Positions 20,967 through 28,866 of a stretch of 64,000 nucleotides of DNA are shown piece by piece (positions within the stretch are counted from its first letter, which is position 1; every line of letters starts with the position of its first letter). The translations under genes were made by a program, and so were the position numbers. The stretch is taken from assembly GCA_016745315.1 (NCBI GenBank), contig CP066886.1:2728501-2792500 (forward strand). The letters are read 5' to 3'. This DNA comes from Arthrospira sp. PCC 9108 (lineage in GTDB: Bacteria > Cyanobacteriota > Cyanobacteriia > Cyanobacteriales > Microcoleaceae). The notes under the pieces were generated by a model, which was not told the DNA's origin, did no database searches, and saw only the letters and a list, made by a program, of their open reading frames with translations.

Positions 20967-22256
20967 ATGCCAAATTACCAAAATTACGTTTTTGTGGTTG
21001 ACACACTGGGGCAACCGTTAAGTCCCACTCATCGGGCCAGAGCCAGAAAGCTTTTGAAGCAGGGTTTGGCCGCAGTGTTTAGGACTTATCCATTTACAAT
21101 TATCCTCAAGAAAACTGTTGAGAACCCGGTCAATGAACCATTACGGCTAAAGTTAGACCCAGGGGCATCAGTGACGGGTATTGCCCTAGTTAATCAGAGT
21201 CGGGACACAGTTATCTGGGGGGCTGAATTGACTCATACAGGAGATAGAATCCGAGCCAAGTTAACTGCACATCGCGTGGTTCGCCGCCACCGTCGTTGCC
21301 GAAAAACTCGTTACCGTCAAGCCCGATTCAATAACAGAAAGCGCGCAGATGGATGGTTGGCTCCCAGCCTCAAACATCGAGTTGAAACCACCTTGACCTG
21401 GGTCAATCGACTGATTTCCTCATGCCCGATAACGGACATATCAATGGAATTGGTACGATTTGACACCCAAAAGCTGCAAAACCCCGAAATATCTGGAGTT
21501 GAATACCAGCAAGGGGTTTTGTTAGGATACGAGTTGAGAGAATATCTGTTGACGAAATGGCAGCACCAGTGTGCCTACTGTGGTGGCCAAAATATCCCTT
21601 TAGAAATCGAACACATTCAGCCAAAAAGCCAGGGTGGTTCCGACCGAGTTAGCAATCTGGCTATTGCTTGCCATAAATGCCATCAGAAAAAAGGTTCTCA
21701 GGCACTCGAGCAGTTTCTGGAAAAAAAACCCGAAATCTTGAAGCGGTTGCTAGTTCAGGCCAAGGCCCCCCTGAAAAATGCGGCGGCCGTCAACTCTACC
21801 CGATGGGCATTGTTTAACAGCCTGAAGCTAACTGGATTACCCATTGAAATTGGCACTGGAGGTTTAACAAAATATAATCGGACGGTTCAAGGACTACCGA
21901 AAACCCATTGGCTAGATGACGCTGATTGTGTGGGAAAAAGCACCCCGACCCGGTTGAAAATCAAAACTCATCAGCCACTACTAATTACTTGTTTTGGGCG
22001 TGGTGGCCGTCAAAAAGCGGCTCCTAACAAGAGGCTTCCGATTCGCCATAACCCATTAAAACCAATTAAGGGATGGCTTACCGGGGATATAGCCAAGCAT
22101 AAGACACATGGAATTGGTAGAATAACTCTACGGAGTCGCGGCAGTTTTGTTTTAACCAAACCTGACAAAACTCAGTTTTCAGTCAAGCCAATAGATTTGA
22201 AACCCGTTTTTAGAAGAGATGGCTATTTGTATAAATTTTCCCGAGTTTTCCGGTAA
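20967..22256 (+). CDS. iscB: RNA-guided endonuclease IscB
   Basis: 429 residues, the usual length for IscB, the family ancestral to Cas9. The N-terminus (VFVVDTLGQPLSPTHRARAR) is the PLMP domain. The split RuvC nuclease has Asp64 in LKLDPGAS, Glu161 in ISMELVRF and an Asp near 317-320 in HWLDDADCVG. An Arg-rich bridge helix lies at about 103-125. The HNH domain (about 200-245) has the catalytic His in LEIEHIQPKSQGG and Cys pairs CAYC and CHKC. All catalytic residues are present, so the nuclease may be active. It starts a few bases after its omegaRNA. No TnpA transposase is nearby. Its 3' end overlaps the truncated IS110-like gene on the other strand. Confidence 0.93.
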   Translation: MPNYQNYVFVVDTLGQPLSPTHRARARKLLKQGLAAVFRTYPFTIILKKTVENPVNEPLRLKLDPGASVTGIALVNQSRDTVIWGAELTHTGDRIRAKLTAHRVVRRHRRCRKTRYRQARFNNRKRADGWLAPSLKHRVETTLTWVNRLISSCPITDISMELVRFDTQKLQNPEISGVEYQQGVLLGYELREYLLTKWQHQCAYCGGQNIPLEIEHIQPKSQGGSDRVSNLAIACHKCHQKKGSQALEQFLEKKPEILKRLLVQAKAPLKNAAAVNSTRWALFNSLKLTGLPIEIGTGGLTKYNRTVQGLPKTHWLDDADCVGKSTPTRLKIKTHQPLLITCFGRGGRQKAAPNKRLPIRHNPLKPIKGWLTGDIAKHKTHGIGRITLRSRGSFVLTKPDKTQFSVKPIDLKPVFRRDGYLYKFSRVFR

Positions 22257-23253
22257 TTACCAGGTTATAGATATACTGCCCAGATTGCACTTGAGTAGCC
22301 CCCAAACCACAAAGCTGTCGAAATCGTCTCATAGCCTTAGACTTGGGAAGGCATTTAAACATCTCATCAAACGGAACGCACCGAGTAAGTAGCCAGCCTC
22401 GTTCCCGGCAGCCAAAACCAAACTTGTCAAACACCCGATGGTAGCAATCAAACTCTGGTAGGTTCAGATAGCTTAGTAGCTCTTGCTCTACCATTGCCTC
22501 TGACTGATGCCACATACAAATCTGTTGGGCTAGTCGCGCTGTTACTTCACTAATCCCCGTGCCTTCCCCCGCCGCGATCGCCTTCGCGTATTCATTGTCA
22601 AACTTGGTTTTAATCCCTTTGGGAATTTCCCAACTACCTTGGGAAGTCCAGCCACAAGCCCAACCCCACCACGCCGGCAGTTTGTCCGGGTCTAATTTCC
22701 CAGATTCTTTTTTAACTCTAACTTTTGCTTTGGCTGGAAACTCATAGACCAGTCGAGACTTGGCTTGGTTTATCGTTTGGGTGCGGGGCTTGTTGAATGA
22801 CCCAATATCTCTTAGGCATTGTTCAATTTTCGCTACTTCTGGCGGCCGCTCCCTTACCCAATACCTGCGATCGTAGGCAATTTGGTAATGCTGGAAGTAT
22901 GTGGCAACCATGAGCAAAGCATCGTAGGGGTCAGACTTGTTAGACGTTCCCCCATAGCTTTTCCGAGTGTCCTTAATCATCGTCTGATCTACTTTCAGCA
23001 CAGGGATTCCCTCCCGATGTAAGCAGTCAATCCAGAATCTGCTATAAGTTCGGGTCGGCTCTAATATCACCACAGACGGCTCCAAAGACACAAGAAACTG
23101 GATAGACTTTGCATTTGCTTCTAGCTTTCGGTGGCACTCAGCAAATGCGGGAGACTCGTAAAAATCCCGCAACGCACCCGCTGGCATAAATTCTAGCCAC
23201 ACGGCATCGCACCACGATGAGCTAACATCAAGGCCTACAATTAAACTATTCAT
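22210..23253 (-). pseudogene. IS110-like DEDD recombinase, C-terminus replaced
   Basis: The N-terminal RuvC-like fold has the four acidic positions of the IS110 family: Asp in IVGLDVSSS, Glu in VVILEPTRT, Asp in VLKVDQTM and Asp in NKSDPYDALL. The C-terminal domain starts (RRFRQLCGLGATQVQSGQY) but is cut just after the Ser-Gly motif that should carry the nucleophilic serine region. From about 22265 downward the frame runs antisense through the end of iscB. The middle part is longer and unlike well-known IS110 members, so this is a divergent family. Start ATG at 23253 is preceded by AGAGG. IS110 enzymes act with a bridge RNA from the element end; see the leader below. Confidence 0.75.
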
Positions 23254-23473
23254 TTTTAACCTCTAGTGTTGTGGTTAATCGTTCCCACGAAGCTGTTACG
23301 GCTCTCGCCCATTCTATCTGGGGGAACAAATCTCCCTAGAATCTAGCCGGGGTTGGAACCCGGCTAGAAGCAATTATTGACTTCTGCCCCCAGTAACAGG
23401 TTGGGGAGGGAAACCTCCCATTTCAATTCGGGGGGCTAGTTATCAATGCGGTGGGAATCACCCGGTTATCCGC
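23254..23473 (-). ncRNA. structured leader upstream of the IS110-like gene (bridge-RNA candidate)
   Basis: Between a hammerhead cleavage site at 23474/23473 and the recombinase ATG lie 220 non-coding bases with strong hairpins. One has a perfect 10-base stem (TCTAGCCGGG 23342-23351, CCCGGCTAGA 23359-23368). Another has stem GGGAGG/CCTCCC (23404-23409, 23414-23419) closed by a four-base loop. IS110-group elements make their bridge RNA from the non-coding end before the gene, so this position fits. The assignment is inference: no target or donor loop could be tested. Confidence 0.45.
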
Positions 23474-23534
23474 GACTTCCCCCCAGGTGTAAGGGGAAAG
23501 TTTCGTCCTTTACCGGCTAGGACTCATCAGGCGG
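23470..23534 (-). ncRNA. hammerhead ribozyme
   Basis: The minus strand holds the full conserved core in order. CTGATGA is at 23530-23524. Stem II is GTCCT (23523-23519) with AGGAC (23509-23505) and a 9-base loop. GAAA is at 23504-23501. Stem III is nine pairs, from A23501 and CTTTCCCC to GGGGGAAG and T23475, with one G-U pair and a 9-base loop. The cleavage triplet GTC ends at 23474. Stem I is CCGC (23534-23531) with GCGG (23473-23470). Cleavage is predicted after C23474. The stop codon of the upstream small gene lies inside CTGATGA. Stem I is short and the loop-loop contact cannot be judged from sequence. Confidence 0.82.
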
Positions 23535-23790
23535 TGAAATCTAGATCTTCTAAAGCTGATAGTGTATATTCCAAGTCTGCATAAATTTGATTGTGATACA
23601 TTTCAAGCTGCATTGCATAATTATGCACATTTTGGAATCGTTCATCATTAGAGATAAAATCGATAACTCTTAGGTGAGTAATGGTGTTATCAATTTCCAT
23701 TTTGGCTTTAATTAAACAGTTCAAGAAAGAGACTGCCTCTCGTGTCAAATCGACCCACGCGCAAAGAGAATTTTCATCCTCGCCAAACAA
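23527..23790 (-). CDS. small hypothetical protein upstream of the ribozyme
   Basis: 87 residues from a TTG start, acidic and mostly helical, with no domain that I recognise. It contains ERFQNVHNYAMQLEMYHNQI and ends EDLDFTA. Its TGA stop sits in the hammerhead core, so translation to the end would cover the ribozyme. An overlapping frame (23745-23930) is not convincing. Function unknown; the context suggests an element-encoded accessory protein. Confidence 0.55.
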   Translation of the reverse strand: MFGEDENSLCAWVDLTREAVSFLNCLIKAKMEIDNTITHLRVIDFISNDERFQNVHNYAMQLEMYHNQIYADLEYTLSALEDLDFTA

Positions 23791-24047
23791 GTGACCAGGA
23801 AAATCCGCTGATGTTTTTTGTCCAGGCGGTGAAACCCGCTAGGCGAATTGGCGGCCTCGGCTTTTGGTTTGACCATAGGCTTTTTACCTATATATAGGGT
23901 GTGCTTTTGCGATCGCCTGACCAACCCCAAGGCGATCGCATCAATCTACCAGCTTCCCCGCTCTCAACATCCGGCTTTTTACCTATCGCGCTCGAATAAT
24001 GGAAGACCCGCAGCACGCTGTACGGGGAAAACAAGAAGTCAGTCTCG

Positions 24048-24355
24048 ATGACGTTAACGGAAACAGCCGTCGGGCTACTGGATCAGATGGCTATGGAGCT
24101 AAATCTGAATCGGTCCGAATTGGTGGAACAGATTGCCAGGGGGATAATTTCCAGCCAAGCGGGGAAAGTGTCCCCGGAACAGGCGGGAAAATTTTAGAGC
24201 TGTTGGAGGAGTTGTTTGCTGGTTTTCATGAGTATGTCAAAAGCCATGAAACTCGATTGGAGGAAAGACTGCAAGCAAATCGAGACTATCAATCTCAAAT
24301 GAAAAAACAAATGGAGAACATCCGACAGAAGATTCTCCAACAGGTTTCTAAATAA
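24048..24355 (+). CDS. ribbon-helix-helix DNA-binding protein with coiled-coil tail, frame broken once
   Basis: From ATG 24048 the frame reads MTLTETAVGLLDQMAMELNL then NRSELVEQIARGII, the classic CopG/MetJ-type ribbon-helix-helix pattern. It stops at 24193, but a run of four A (24188-24191) one base short would join it to the downstream frame ILELLEELFAGFHEYV, a Lys/Glu/Gln-rich helix reaching 24355. The joined protein has about 102 residues. A different frame starting at 23999 gives low-complexity sequence before the joint and is rejected. It is a likely autoregulator or partition-type protein; nearby palindromes could be its sites, but this is inference. Confidence 0.65.
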
Positions 24356-24360
24356 ATTAA

Positions 24361-24397
24361 GCGCCCTTCGTGTCCACGAAGGGTGCTTTCTATTTTG
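24361..24397 (+). terminator. intrinsic terminator after the RHH gene
   Basis: Inverted repeat GCGCCCTTCGTG (24361-24372) with CACGAAGGGTGC (24375-24386) is followed by TTTCTATTTTGG. It lies five bases after the stop codon. Confidence 0.8.
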
Positions 24398-24431
24398 GCA
24401 CGCTGCTAAACCCTCAAGAAACAAATGGACT

Positions 24432-24860
24432 ATGGCACAACACTTTTCTAACCTTCAAACTGTCACCGGTGAAAAGGCGATCGCTCATAAAGTGACCGAT
24501 TCCGTCACCCTGGGTGACGCAAAAGTTAAAAATTCAAACGCGCCGTTACGCGCGATCGCTCATAACCCGACCGACACAATCCCAAGCGTTCCTTCAGAAG
24601 TGCTGGAACTTGAGTCCAAAGTGCTGGAACTTCAGTCCGAAGTGCTGGAACTACGAGAACTTATCGGGAGGAATTATGCAGCTTTCCGCCAAGTCGCCCG
24701 TTATCTTGATGTGGCGATCGCCCTAAATTTTAGCGACCTTCCTTGTGCCCATAAGCTCCGGTTGGCTCGTGATATAGCCAAGCAATCCTACGGCAACATT
24801 TTGGCTATAAATAGTCGAGTGAGATCTGGGGAAGATGATAACAGGGGGTCAGGCCGATGA
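24432..24860 (+). CDS. hypothetical protein with heptad repeats
   Basis: 142 residues. The centre has three 21-base tandem units (24597-24659) encoding SEVLELE, SKVLELQ and SEVLELR, a perfect heptad pattern for a short coiled coil. The C-terminal half (NYAAFRQVARYLDVAIALNF) looks helical. The N-terminal half contains two imprecise copies of AIAH.(V/P)TD(S/T) and one CGTCACCCTGGGTGACG palindrome. Its end overlaps the next gene by four bases (ATGA), suggesting translational coupling. No known family is recognised; oligomerisation through the coil is the only supported statement. Confidence 0.65.
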   Translation: MAQHFSNLQTVTGEKAIAHKVTDSVTLGDAKVKNSNAPLRAIAHNPTDTIPSVPSEVLELESKVLELQSEVLELRELIGRNYAAFRQVARYLDVAIALNFSDLPCAHKLRLARDIAKQSYGNILAINSRVRSGEDDNRGSGR

Positions 24861-25124
24861 GGGAAAAATCTAAGTCACCGAGGCAGCTTTCCGTCATAAT
24901 ATCGTCACCCTGGGTGACGGATTCTGAAAGTGTAGAACCATTCGATCCGGCTTGGGATGATATGGATGTCTTTATGGCGCTGGACAAATGTCCGAATCAA
25001 GACCACAAACAACTCGCCCAATCCACTGATATCCCGATATCTCGTGTAGTCAAGTCTCTGGAAAGGTTACGCGAGAAAGGTAAGGTTAAGTATTTGGGAT
25101 GGATAGCCGTCACCCTGGGTGACG
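24503..25124. repeat. three copies of a 17-base palindrome inside coding sequence
   Basis: CGTCACCCTGGGTGACG occurs at 24503-24519, 24903-24919 and 25108-25124. Two copies are read as VTLGD, the middle one in another frame as SPWVTD, so DNA and not peptide is conserved. The shorter palindrome TCACCGGTGA occurs at 24462-24471 and 25912-25921. This looks like a set of protein-binding sites or a small mobile palindrome. Confidence 0.8.
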
Positions 25125-25405
25125 AAAATTTATCCCCGGTGAACACTTCTCAGAGCGATCGCCTAACTGTTCGCTGGAAAACTAAGTCAGCCGCCCAGGA
25201 CACCAACGGGAATAGATATGCTTACCTATATAGGGGACAAAAGCAGGTTTGTTACCTTGCCGGCCCCCATCTATCGGAAAAAGCTAAAGCGATCGCCGAC
25301 CAAGTAGAACAGTGGATCGAGTCCGGCTTGTCTCTTGAAGCTATCCTAGAAAAACTTCCCGCACTTAAATCGGGTGGTTGGAAATCCCCGGATAGCAACT
25401 CCTGA
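24857..25405 (+). CDS. winged-helix-like DNA-binding protein
   Basis: 182 residues. The section DHKQLAQSTDIPISRVVKSL then ERLREKGKVKYLGW fits a winged helix (helix-turn-helix plus wing) at about residues 50-80. The C-terminal part (GPHLSEKAKAIADQVEQWIE) is helical. Two CGTCACCCTGGGTGACG palindromes lie within the gene. It overlaps the preceding gene by ATGA and is probably co-transcribed. A role as replication, partition or repressor protein of the element is plausible, but no specific family was recognised. Confidence 0.65.
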   Translation: MREKSKSPRQLSVIISSPWVTDSESVEPFDPAWDDMDVFMALDKCPNQDHKQLAQSTDIPISRVVKSLERLREKGKVKYLGWIAVTLGDENLSPVNTSQSDRLTVRWKTKSAAQDTNGNRYAYLYRGQKQVCYLAGPHLSEKAKAIADQVEQWIESGLSLEAILEKLPALKSGGWKSPDSNS

Positions 25406-25484
25406 ATTTTCCACCGGGGGAGATTTGAACCCCCCAAAAACTTTATGATTTAGCAAAAAAATCAAGGAGCATTTCCCAACCCCA

Positions 25485-25523
25485 AACGGCGCTATCTGCT
25501 ACTGTACAGTGGTTAGCGCCGTT
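25485..25523. repeat. perfect hairpin with nested palindrome
   Basis: Arms AACGGCGCTA (25485-25494) and TAGCGCCGTT (25514-25523) enclose 19 bases that contain the palindrome ACTGTACAGT (25501-25510). It lies in the 276-base gap between the DNA-binding gene (ends 25405) and the tyrosine recombinase (ends 25682, opposite strand). It could be a bidirectional terminator or a recombination/replication site; no T run is present. Confidence 0.7.
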
Positions 25524-25595
25524 AGCCGTGTGTGAGACTGTTTGATGTTTTAGACAAAATACCAAGCAGCCCCGTTTAGTGCTAAAATTGGCGGA

Positions 25596-25687
25596 ATCTA
25601 GGGCAGTTACTTCTCGATCTGTGTTTGGCTAGTAGCACCCACTTTCCTCTGATGTTTGGCAACCTCAAGTTATCGACTGCCCTAGAT
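25596..25687. repeat. 12-base inverted repeat at the recombinase 3' end
   Basis: ATCTAGGGCAGT (25596-25607) and ACTGCCCTAGAT (25676-25687) are perfect inverse copies 68 bases apart. The right arm covers the last codons and stop of the recombinase gene. Such repeats beside an integrase gene may be arm or core sites, or a long-range stem. Confidence 0.65.
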
Positions 25688-26269
25688 TTCATCAATTGCC
25701 TTTCTTACTTTGCTAGGGTCAGCATCAATGTAACGCTGCAATGACGACATTGATTTATGACCGGTAATCTCCATTATCGTCCGGGTACTAATTCCCTTGT
25801 CGTAGAGTTTAGTGATAAAAGTGCGGCGGTAACTGTGGAGCGAATAACCCTCGTTTTGTAATCCCAGTTGAGCGATCGCTTTTCTGTGGAAAGAGTCGAT
25901 CGCTTGAACTGTCACCGGTGAACTGTGGTCGGATGGGCTAGGAAAAAGCCAGACACTACCACCAGGTCGGTAGGTTCTCAGAACTTCTCTCAATTTTTGG
26001 GAGACGGGAACCTGTCTCACCCCAGCATCTTTCCCAGCCGATCGCTTCCTAGTTTCTGACCTAAAAGTAATCTCCGGCAAGGCAATCTGAGAACTGCCAT
26101 CGGCGTAGACATCAGAAACTTGCAACAACCTAACGGCTCCCACCCGTTCCCCGGTGTATCTCATTATGGAAAGTAGAGTTTGTTGCCAGGGATATTTGCA
26201 GCGTTTGATTATCTTGTCGGCGATCGCGTCGGGAATGACGGAGGCTTTACCAATGCGGTTTTTTTTCAT
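25682..26269 (-). CDS. tyrosine site-specific recombinase (catalytic domain only)
   Basis: 195 residues, which is only the catalytic half of a phage-type integrase. Catalytic residues are visible: Arg in YTGERVGAVRLL, Lys in the beta-hairpin region (TRKRSAGKD), the His-x-x-Arg motif in LHSYRRTFIT, His in ITGHKSM and the nucleophile Tyr in LQRYIDADP. It lacks the N-terminal arm- and core-binding domains, which resembles small XerC-like or plasmid resolvase-type recombinases. It is probably the recombinase of the surrounding element and is transcribed against the DNA-binding genes. Confidence 0.88.
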   Translation of the reverse strand: MKKNRIGKASVIPDAIADKIIKRCKYPWQQTLLSIMRYTGERVGAVRLLQVSDVYADGSSQIALPEITFRSETRKRSAGKDAGVRQVPVSQKLREVLRTYRPGGSVWLFPSPSDHSSPVTVQAIDSFHRKAIAQLGLQNEGYSLHSYRRTFITKLYDKGISTRTIMEITGHKSMSSLQRYIDADPSKVRKAIDEI

Positions 26270-26474
26270 GAGTTCGTGTCTGTGGGGAATTTCCCCCAGT
26301 TGCCTAGCCGACGAGGTAAAGCGATCGGCTTACCTATATGACTATTGTAGGGTTCGGGCGGGAGGGGTGTTAGTTTCCGCGCCGACTTGGGGGGAAGTTT
26401 GGCGGCGGGTGATCGGATCAGCCTTCTCTATATTTGTTTACTAACCGGTAATACTCTCCCCTATTTTTGTGAAT

Positions 26475-27436
26475 TTACCAATCCTCCCATTGTGAAAACT
26501 GCGTTATCTCAAATTCTCCCCCCTGTTTTGGGTCTGTGCTGTTGGGCGTGTAAATGCAACGGCAAAGTCCTAATCCGGGAGCTAAAAAAGAACCTTCAGC
26601 TTTAAACAGCAAAATATAGCGTGACAGAGTAGGAGTCAAGTTGAAGGCTCCTCCCGAGTGAGGAACTGTAACAATAGAACACCGGTCTGTTATCCATTTT
26701 TCAAGATCATCTATGTCAATATATGAACTGAAAACATTAGAAAACAATGCAACTTGAGATATTGCCATCCACATGGTTTCACGAGGACATAGTAAGATCT
26801 CGATATTAGTTCCTTCCTTGATAACAGACGCAGAACTTCCGTCATCCCCAAAGTATCCATAAAGATTATTGGTAATATTAAAAACATATTGTTTACCGGG
26901 CAAAAAAACATCAAATTGCCAGGCTTTAGCTGTATTCTCGTCTTCAGCCCATTCTCCCCAGAAATGATTGTAAGACATAATAGCACCAGAATCAGCTTGC
27001 CAAGCAGAAGTTATAAACGATGGAAGGTTGCCTATATTGGAATCTAAGGGAATAAACGGTCTAATTGATAAATCTGGGATAGGCATATCGTCCTCTATTT
27101 CGCTTCCTATGTTGTAGTCAATTTCCGTATCTTGGCGCACCCAGATAGAGAGAATCTGAGTTGTGGGCTGCTTGCTAAAACACCAATCCCCCCATCACTC
27201 CCATCGGAGTAGAAGCCATTTTCAAAAACAGGTAAGGATAAATCAGACCCTACCCACCGAATAGAAAAAGGATTGTCGGCTTGGATGGTGATTTCCCGAC
27301 GGACTAATAATGGCGTGGCGGGGACTATTTCAATCTCTTCCCCTGCGGTGAGTTGAAAATAACCTGACTTAATATGGCGATAATAAGCGCCGCCGCCCCC
27401 GCCACCGGTAGGACGCATTTCAAACCGAATAGGCAT
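26475..27436 (-). CDS. unrecognised beta-rich protein of the accessory element, frame broken once
   Basis: Two overlapping frames (27436-27107 and 27140-26475) join if the run of six G on the minus strand (27188-27193) gains one base; the joint then reads DGGDWCFSKQPTTQILSIWV and continues as RQDTEIDYNIGSE. The joined product has about 320 residues. The N-terminus has a six-Gly run followed by beta-type sequence (GYFQLTAGEEIEIVPATPLL). The rest is rich in aromatic residues and beta strands, like virion or tail structural proteins. It points away from the structural genes that begin at 27475. No family recognised; the structural role is an inference from composition and place. Confidence 0.55.
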
Positions 27437-27474
27437 TTATAGTAAAATGGAATGAGTTGTCTCTATTGTCGCAT

Positions 27475-27987
27475 ATGAACATCACGCCGGGACTTTATCC
27501 CGATTTTTCTGAAACTACCTTAGAAGCCTTAGTTTTAGCAATGGGGCGGCAATTGTTGCAAAGGCAGAAAAACTTAGTCGTTAATGTCACCGGGAAAGAT
27601 ATTATGGATCTGTCTCTGGATGAGGAGGCTTCTGTTGTTAATCTGGATATTGACGAGTTAGAAGGTTTTATTGATGACGGTGCGATCGCAGTAGTAGAAC
27701 CATTTTTTGTGGGCTTTCAACCCGGAACGGGTAGCTATCCTTTTAATCAAACCAATTTATGTAGCGCTCTACTGCATTTGGTTATGTATCAACACGCCGC
27801 CGAATTTAGCCCCACACTCAATCCCGAACCCGCCAGAAAGCATTGTGAGTTTACCATAGGACCTAACACCCGTGGAAGTGGAACTTATCCCTTGATATGT
27901 ACCATCACTTTAACAGACTATCCTGTAATTATTAACTACACCGATGGCATGACTTCAACCGCACAACCATACTTATTGACACCTTAA
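27475..27987 (+). CDS. hypothetical protein, accessory element
   Basis: The ATG at 27475 (MNITPGLYPDFSETTLEALV) is preferred to a TTG 18 bases upstream. About 170 residues, acidic, with a helical N-terminus and a beta-rich second half (CTITLTDYPVIINYTDG). It is the first of a run of plus-strand genes with gaps of only a few bases, which looks like one operon to 33923. No known domain is recognised. Context suggests a virion or tail component. Confidence 0.6.
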   Translation: MNITPGLYPDFSETTLEALVLAMGRQLLQRQKNLVVNVTGKDIMDLSLDEEASVVNLDIDELEGFIDDGAIAVVEPFFVGFQPGTGSYPFNQTNLCSALLHLVMYQHAAEFSPTLNPEPARKHCEFTIGPNTRGSGTYPLICTITLTDYPVIINYTDGMTSTAQPYLLTP

Positions 27988-27990
27988 ACT

Positions 27991-28866
27991 ATGGCAGAGA
28001 ATCGCTTATCAGAAACCGACACATTTTCATTTGAAATTAATCAAAGCAATGCCAGTAATTATGTTAGTGACCCATTAACACTTTGGGCTGTTTCTAGTAC
28101 CGTTAACTCAATATCTGCCAATATCGACCCCAGATGGCTATGGCGGGCTAATGTTTTCCTAGAAAGTCTCACCGCCTCAGTTTGGTGTCCCAGTTTTCCC
28201 CGGTCTCCTTATCCTGAGTTTTACCCCGAAGATTCGGCAGCAGAAAAAGCAGCTAAACTAATGAAATTAGAGAGTAACCATCCTAAATTTGGGCTGAAAT
28301 TGCTTAGAAGGAAAAGCGCCACAGGTCCATGGATTGAGGCAGCTTGTCCTATCATTCAAAATCGAGGAAGGCGGTTTTATGTTCCTCTAATTAATCCTTA
28401 CTTAACAGCAAACGAGGTTAAAATATTTGGTAGATTTGACCGGTTGGGTGTAAGTTTTAAGGATTATGGCGATGGAATATTAGGGGGCGGTTCAATAACT
28501 AGCAATCGCATCTATGACACTCTTTACATTGAGGGGGAATATAGAGTAGAATTAGACTTAATGCTGATGGCTAAACGTCCGGCTAATACAGTGATGAATA
28601 CAGTCACTGTAAGCCCTAATCCCATGTTAATAGCCCCCGCTAATCTAAGCCGTGCTTATTTTGAAATCCAAAATCAGGGAGAAATTGAGCTCCTTTGGGG
28701 CTTTGGAACATTGGGGAGTAACGCGACAAGCCATCCGTTCAAAATGCCACCCGGCCAGATTTATTATCCAGGTAATGTAGCAGGATTTATACCAACTGAC
28801 GCAATATGGGCAAAAGTACAAGAGGGAACGACAACTGTTCTGATTGTGGAGAGTTCTTATCAATGA
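27991..28866 (+). CDS. putative virion structural protein
   Basis: 291 residues, starting four bases after the previous stop. The C-terminal 85 residues (ANLSRAYFEIQNQGEIELLW, then FKMPPGQIYYPGN and TTTVLIVESSY) match the general pattern of a small beta domain common in phage structural proteins, where an R-Y/F-x-x-I-Q-N motif leads to a glycine-containing strand. The N-terminal part is not recognised. It overlaps the next gene by ATGA. Confidence 0.6.
   Translation: MAENRLSETDTFSFEINQSNASNYVSDPLTLWAVSSTVNSISANIDPRWLWRANVFLESLTASVWCPSFPRSPYPEFYPEDSAAEKAAKLMKLESNHPKFGLKLLRRKSATGPWIEAACPIIQNRGRRFYVPLINPYLTANEVKIFGRFDRLGVSFKDYGDGILGGGSITSNRIYDTLYIEGEYRVELDLMLMAKRPANTVMNTVTVSPNPMLIAPANLSRAYFEIQNQGEIELLWGFGTLGSNATSHPFKMPPGQIYYPGNVAGFIPTDAIWAKVQEGTTTVLIVESSYQ

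Noticed and set aside
25414..25435. tRNA T-arm-like sequence on the minus strand (GGGGG, TTCAAAT, CCCCC)
   Set aside because: No matching 5' half (CCACCGG) or anticodon arm is near. It may be chance, a weak hairpin or an old attachment scar; not enough to call.
25501..25510. ACTGTACAGT as a LexA box
   Set aside because: It does not match the cyanobacterial LexA consensus that I know, and it is better explained as part of the larger hairpin.
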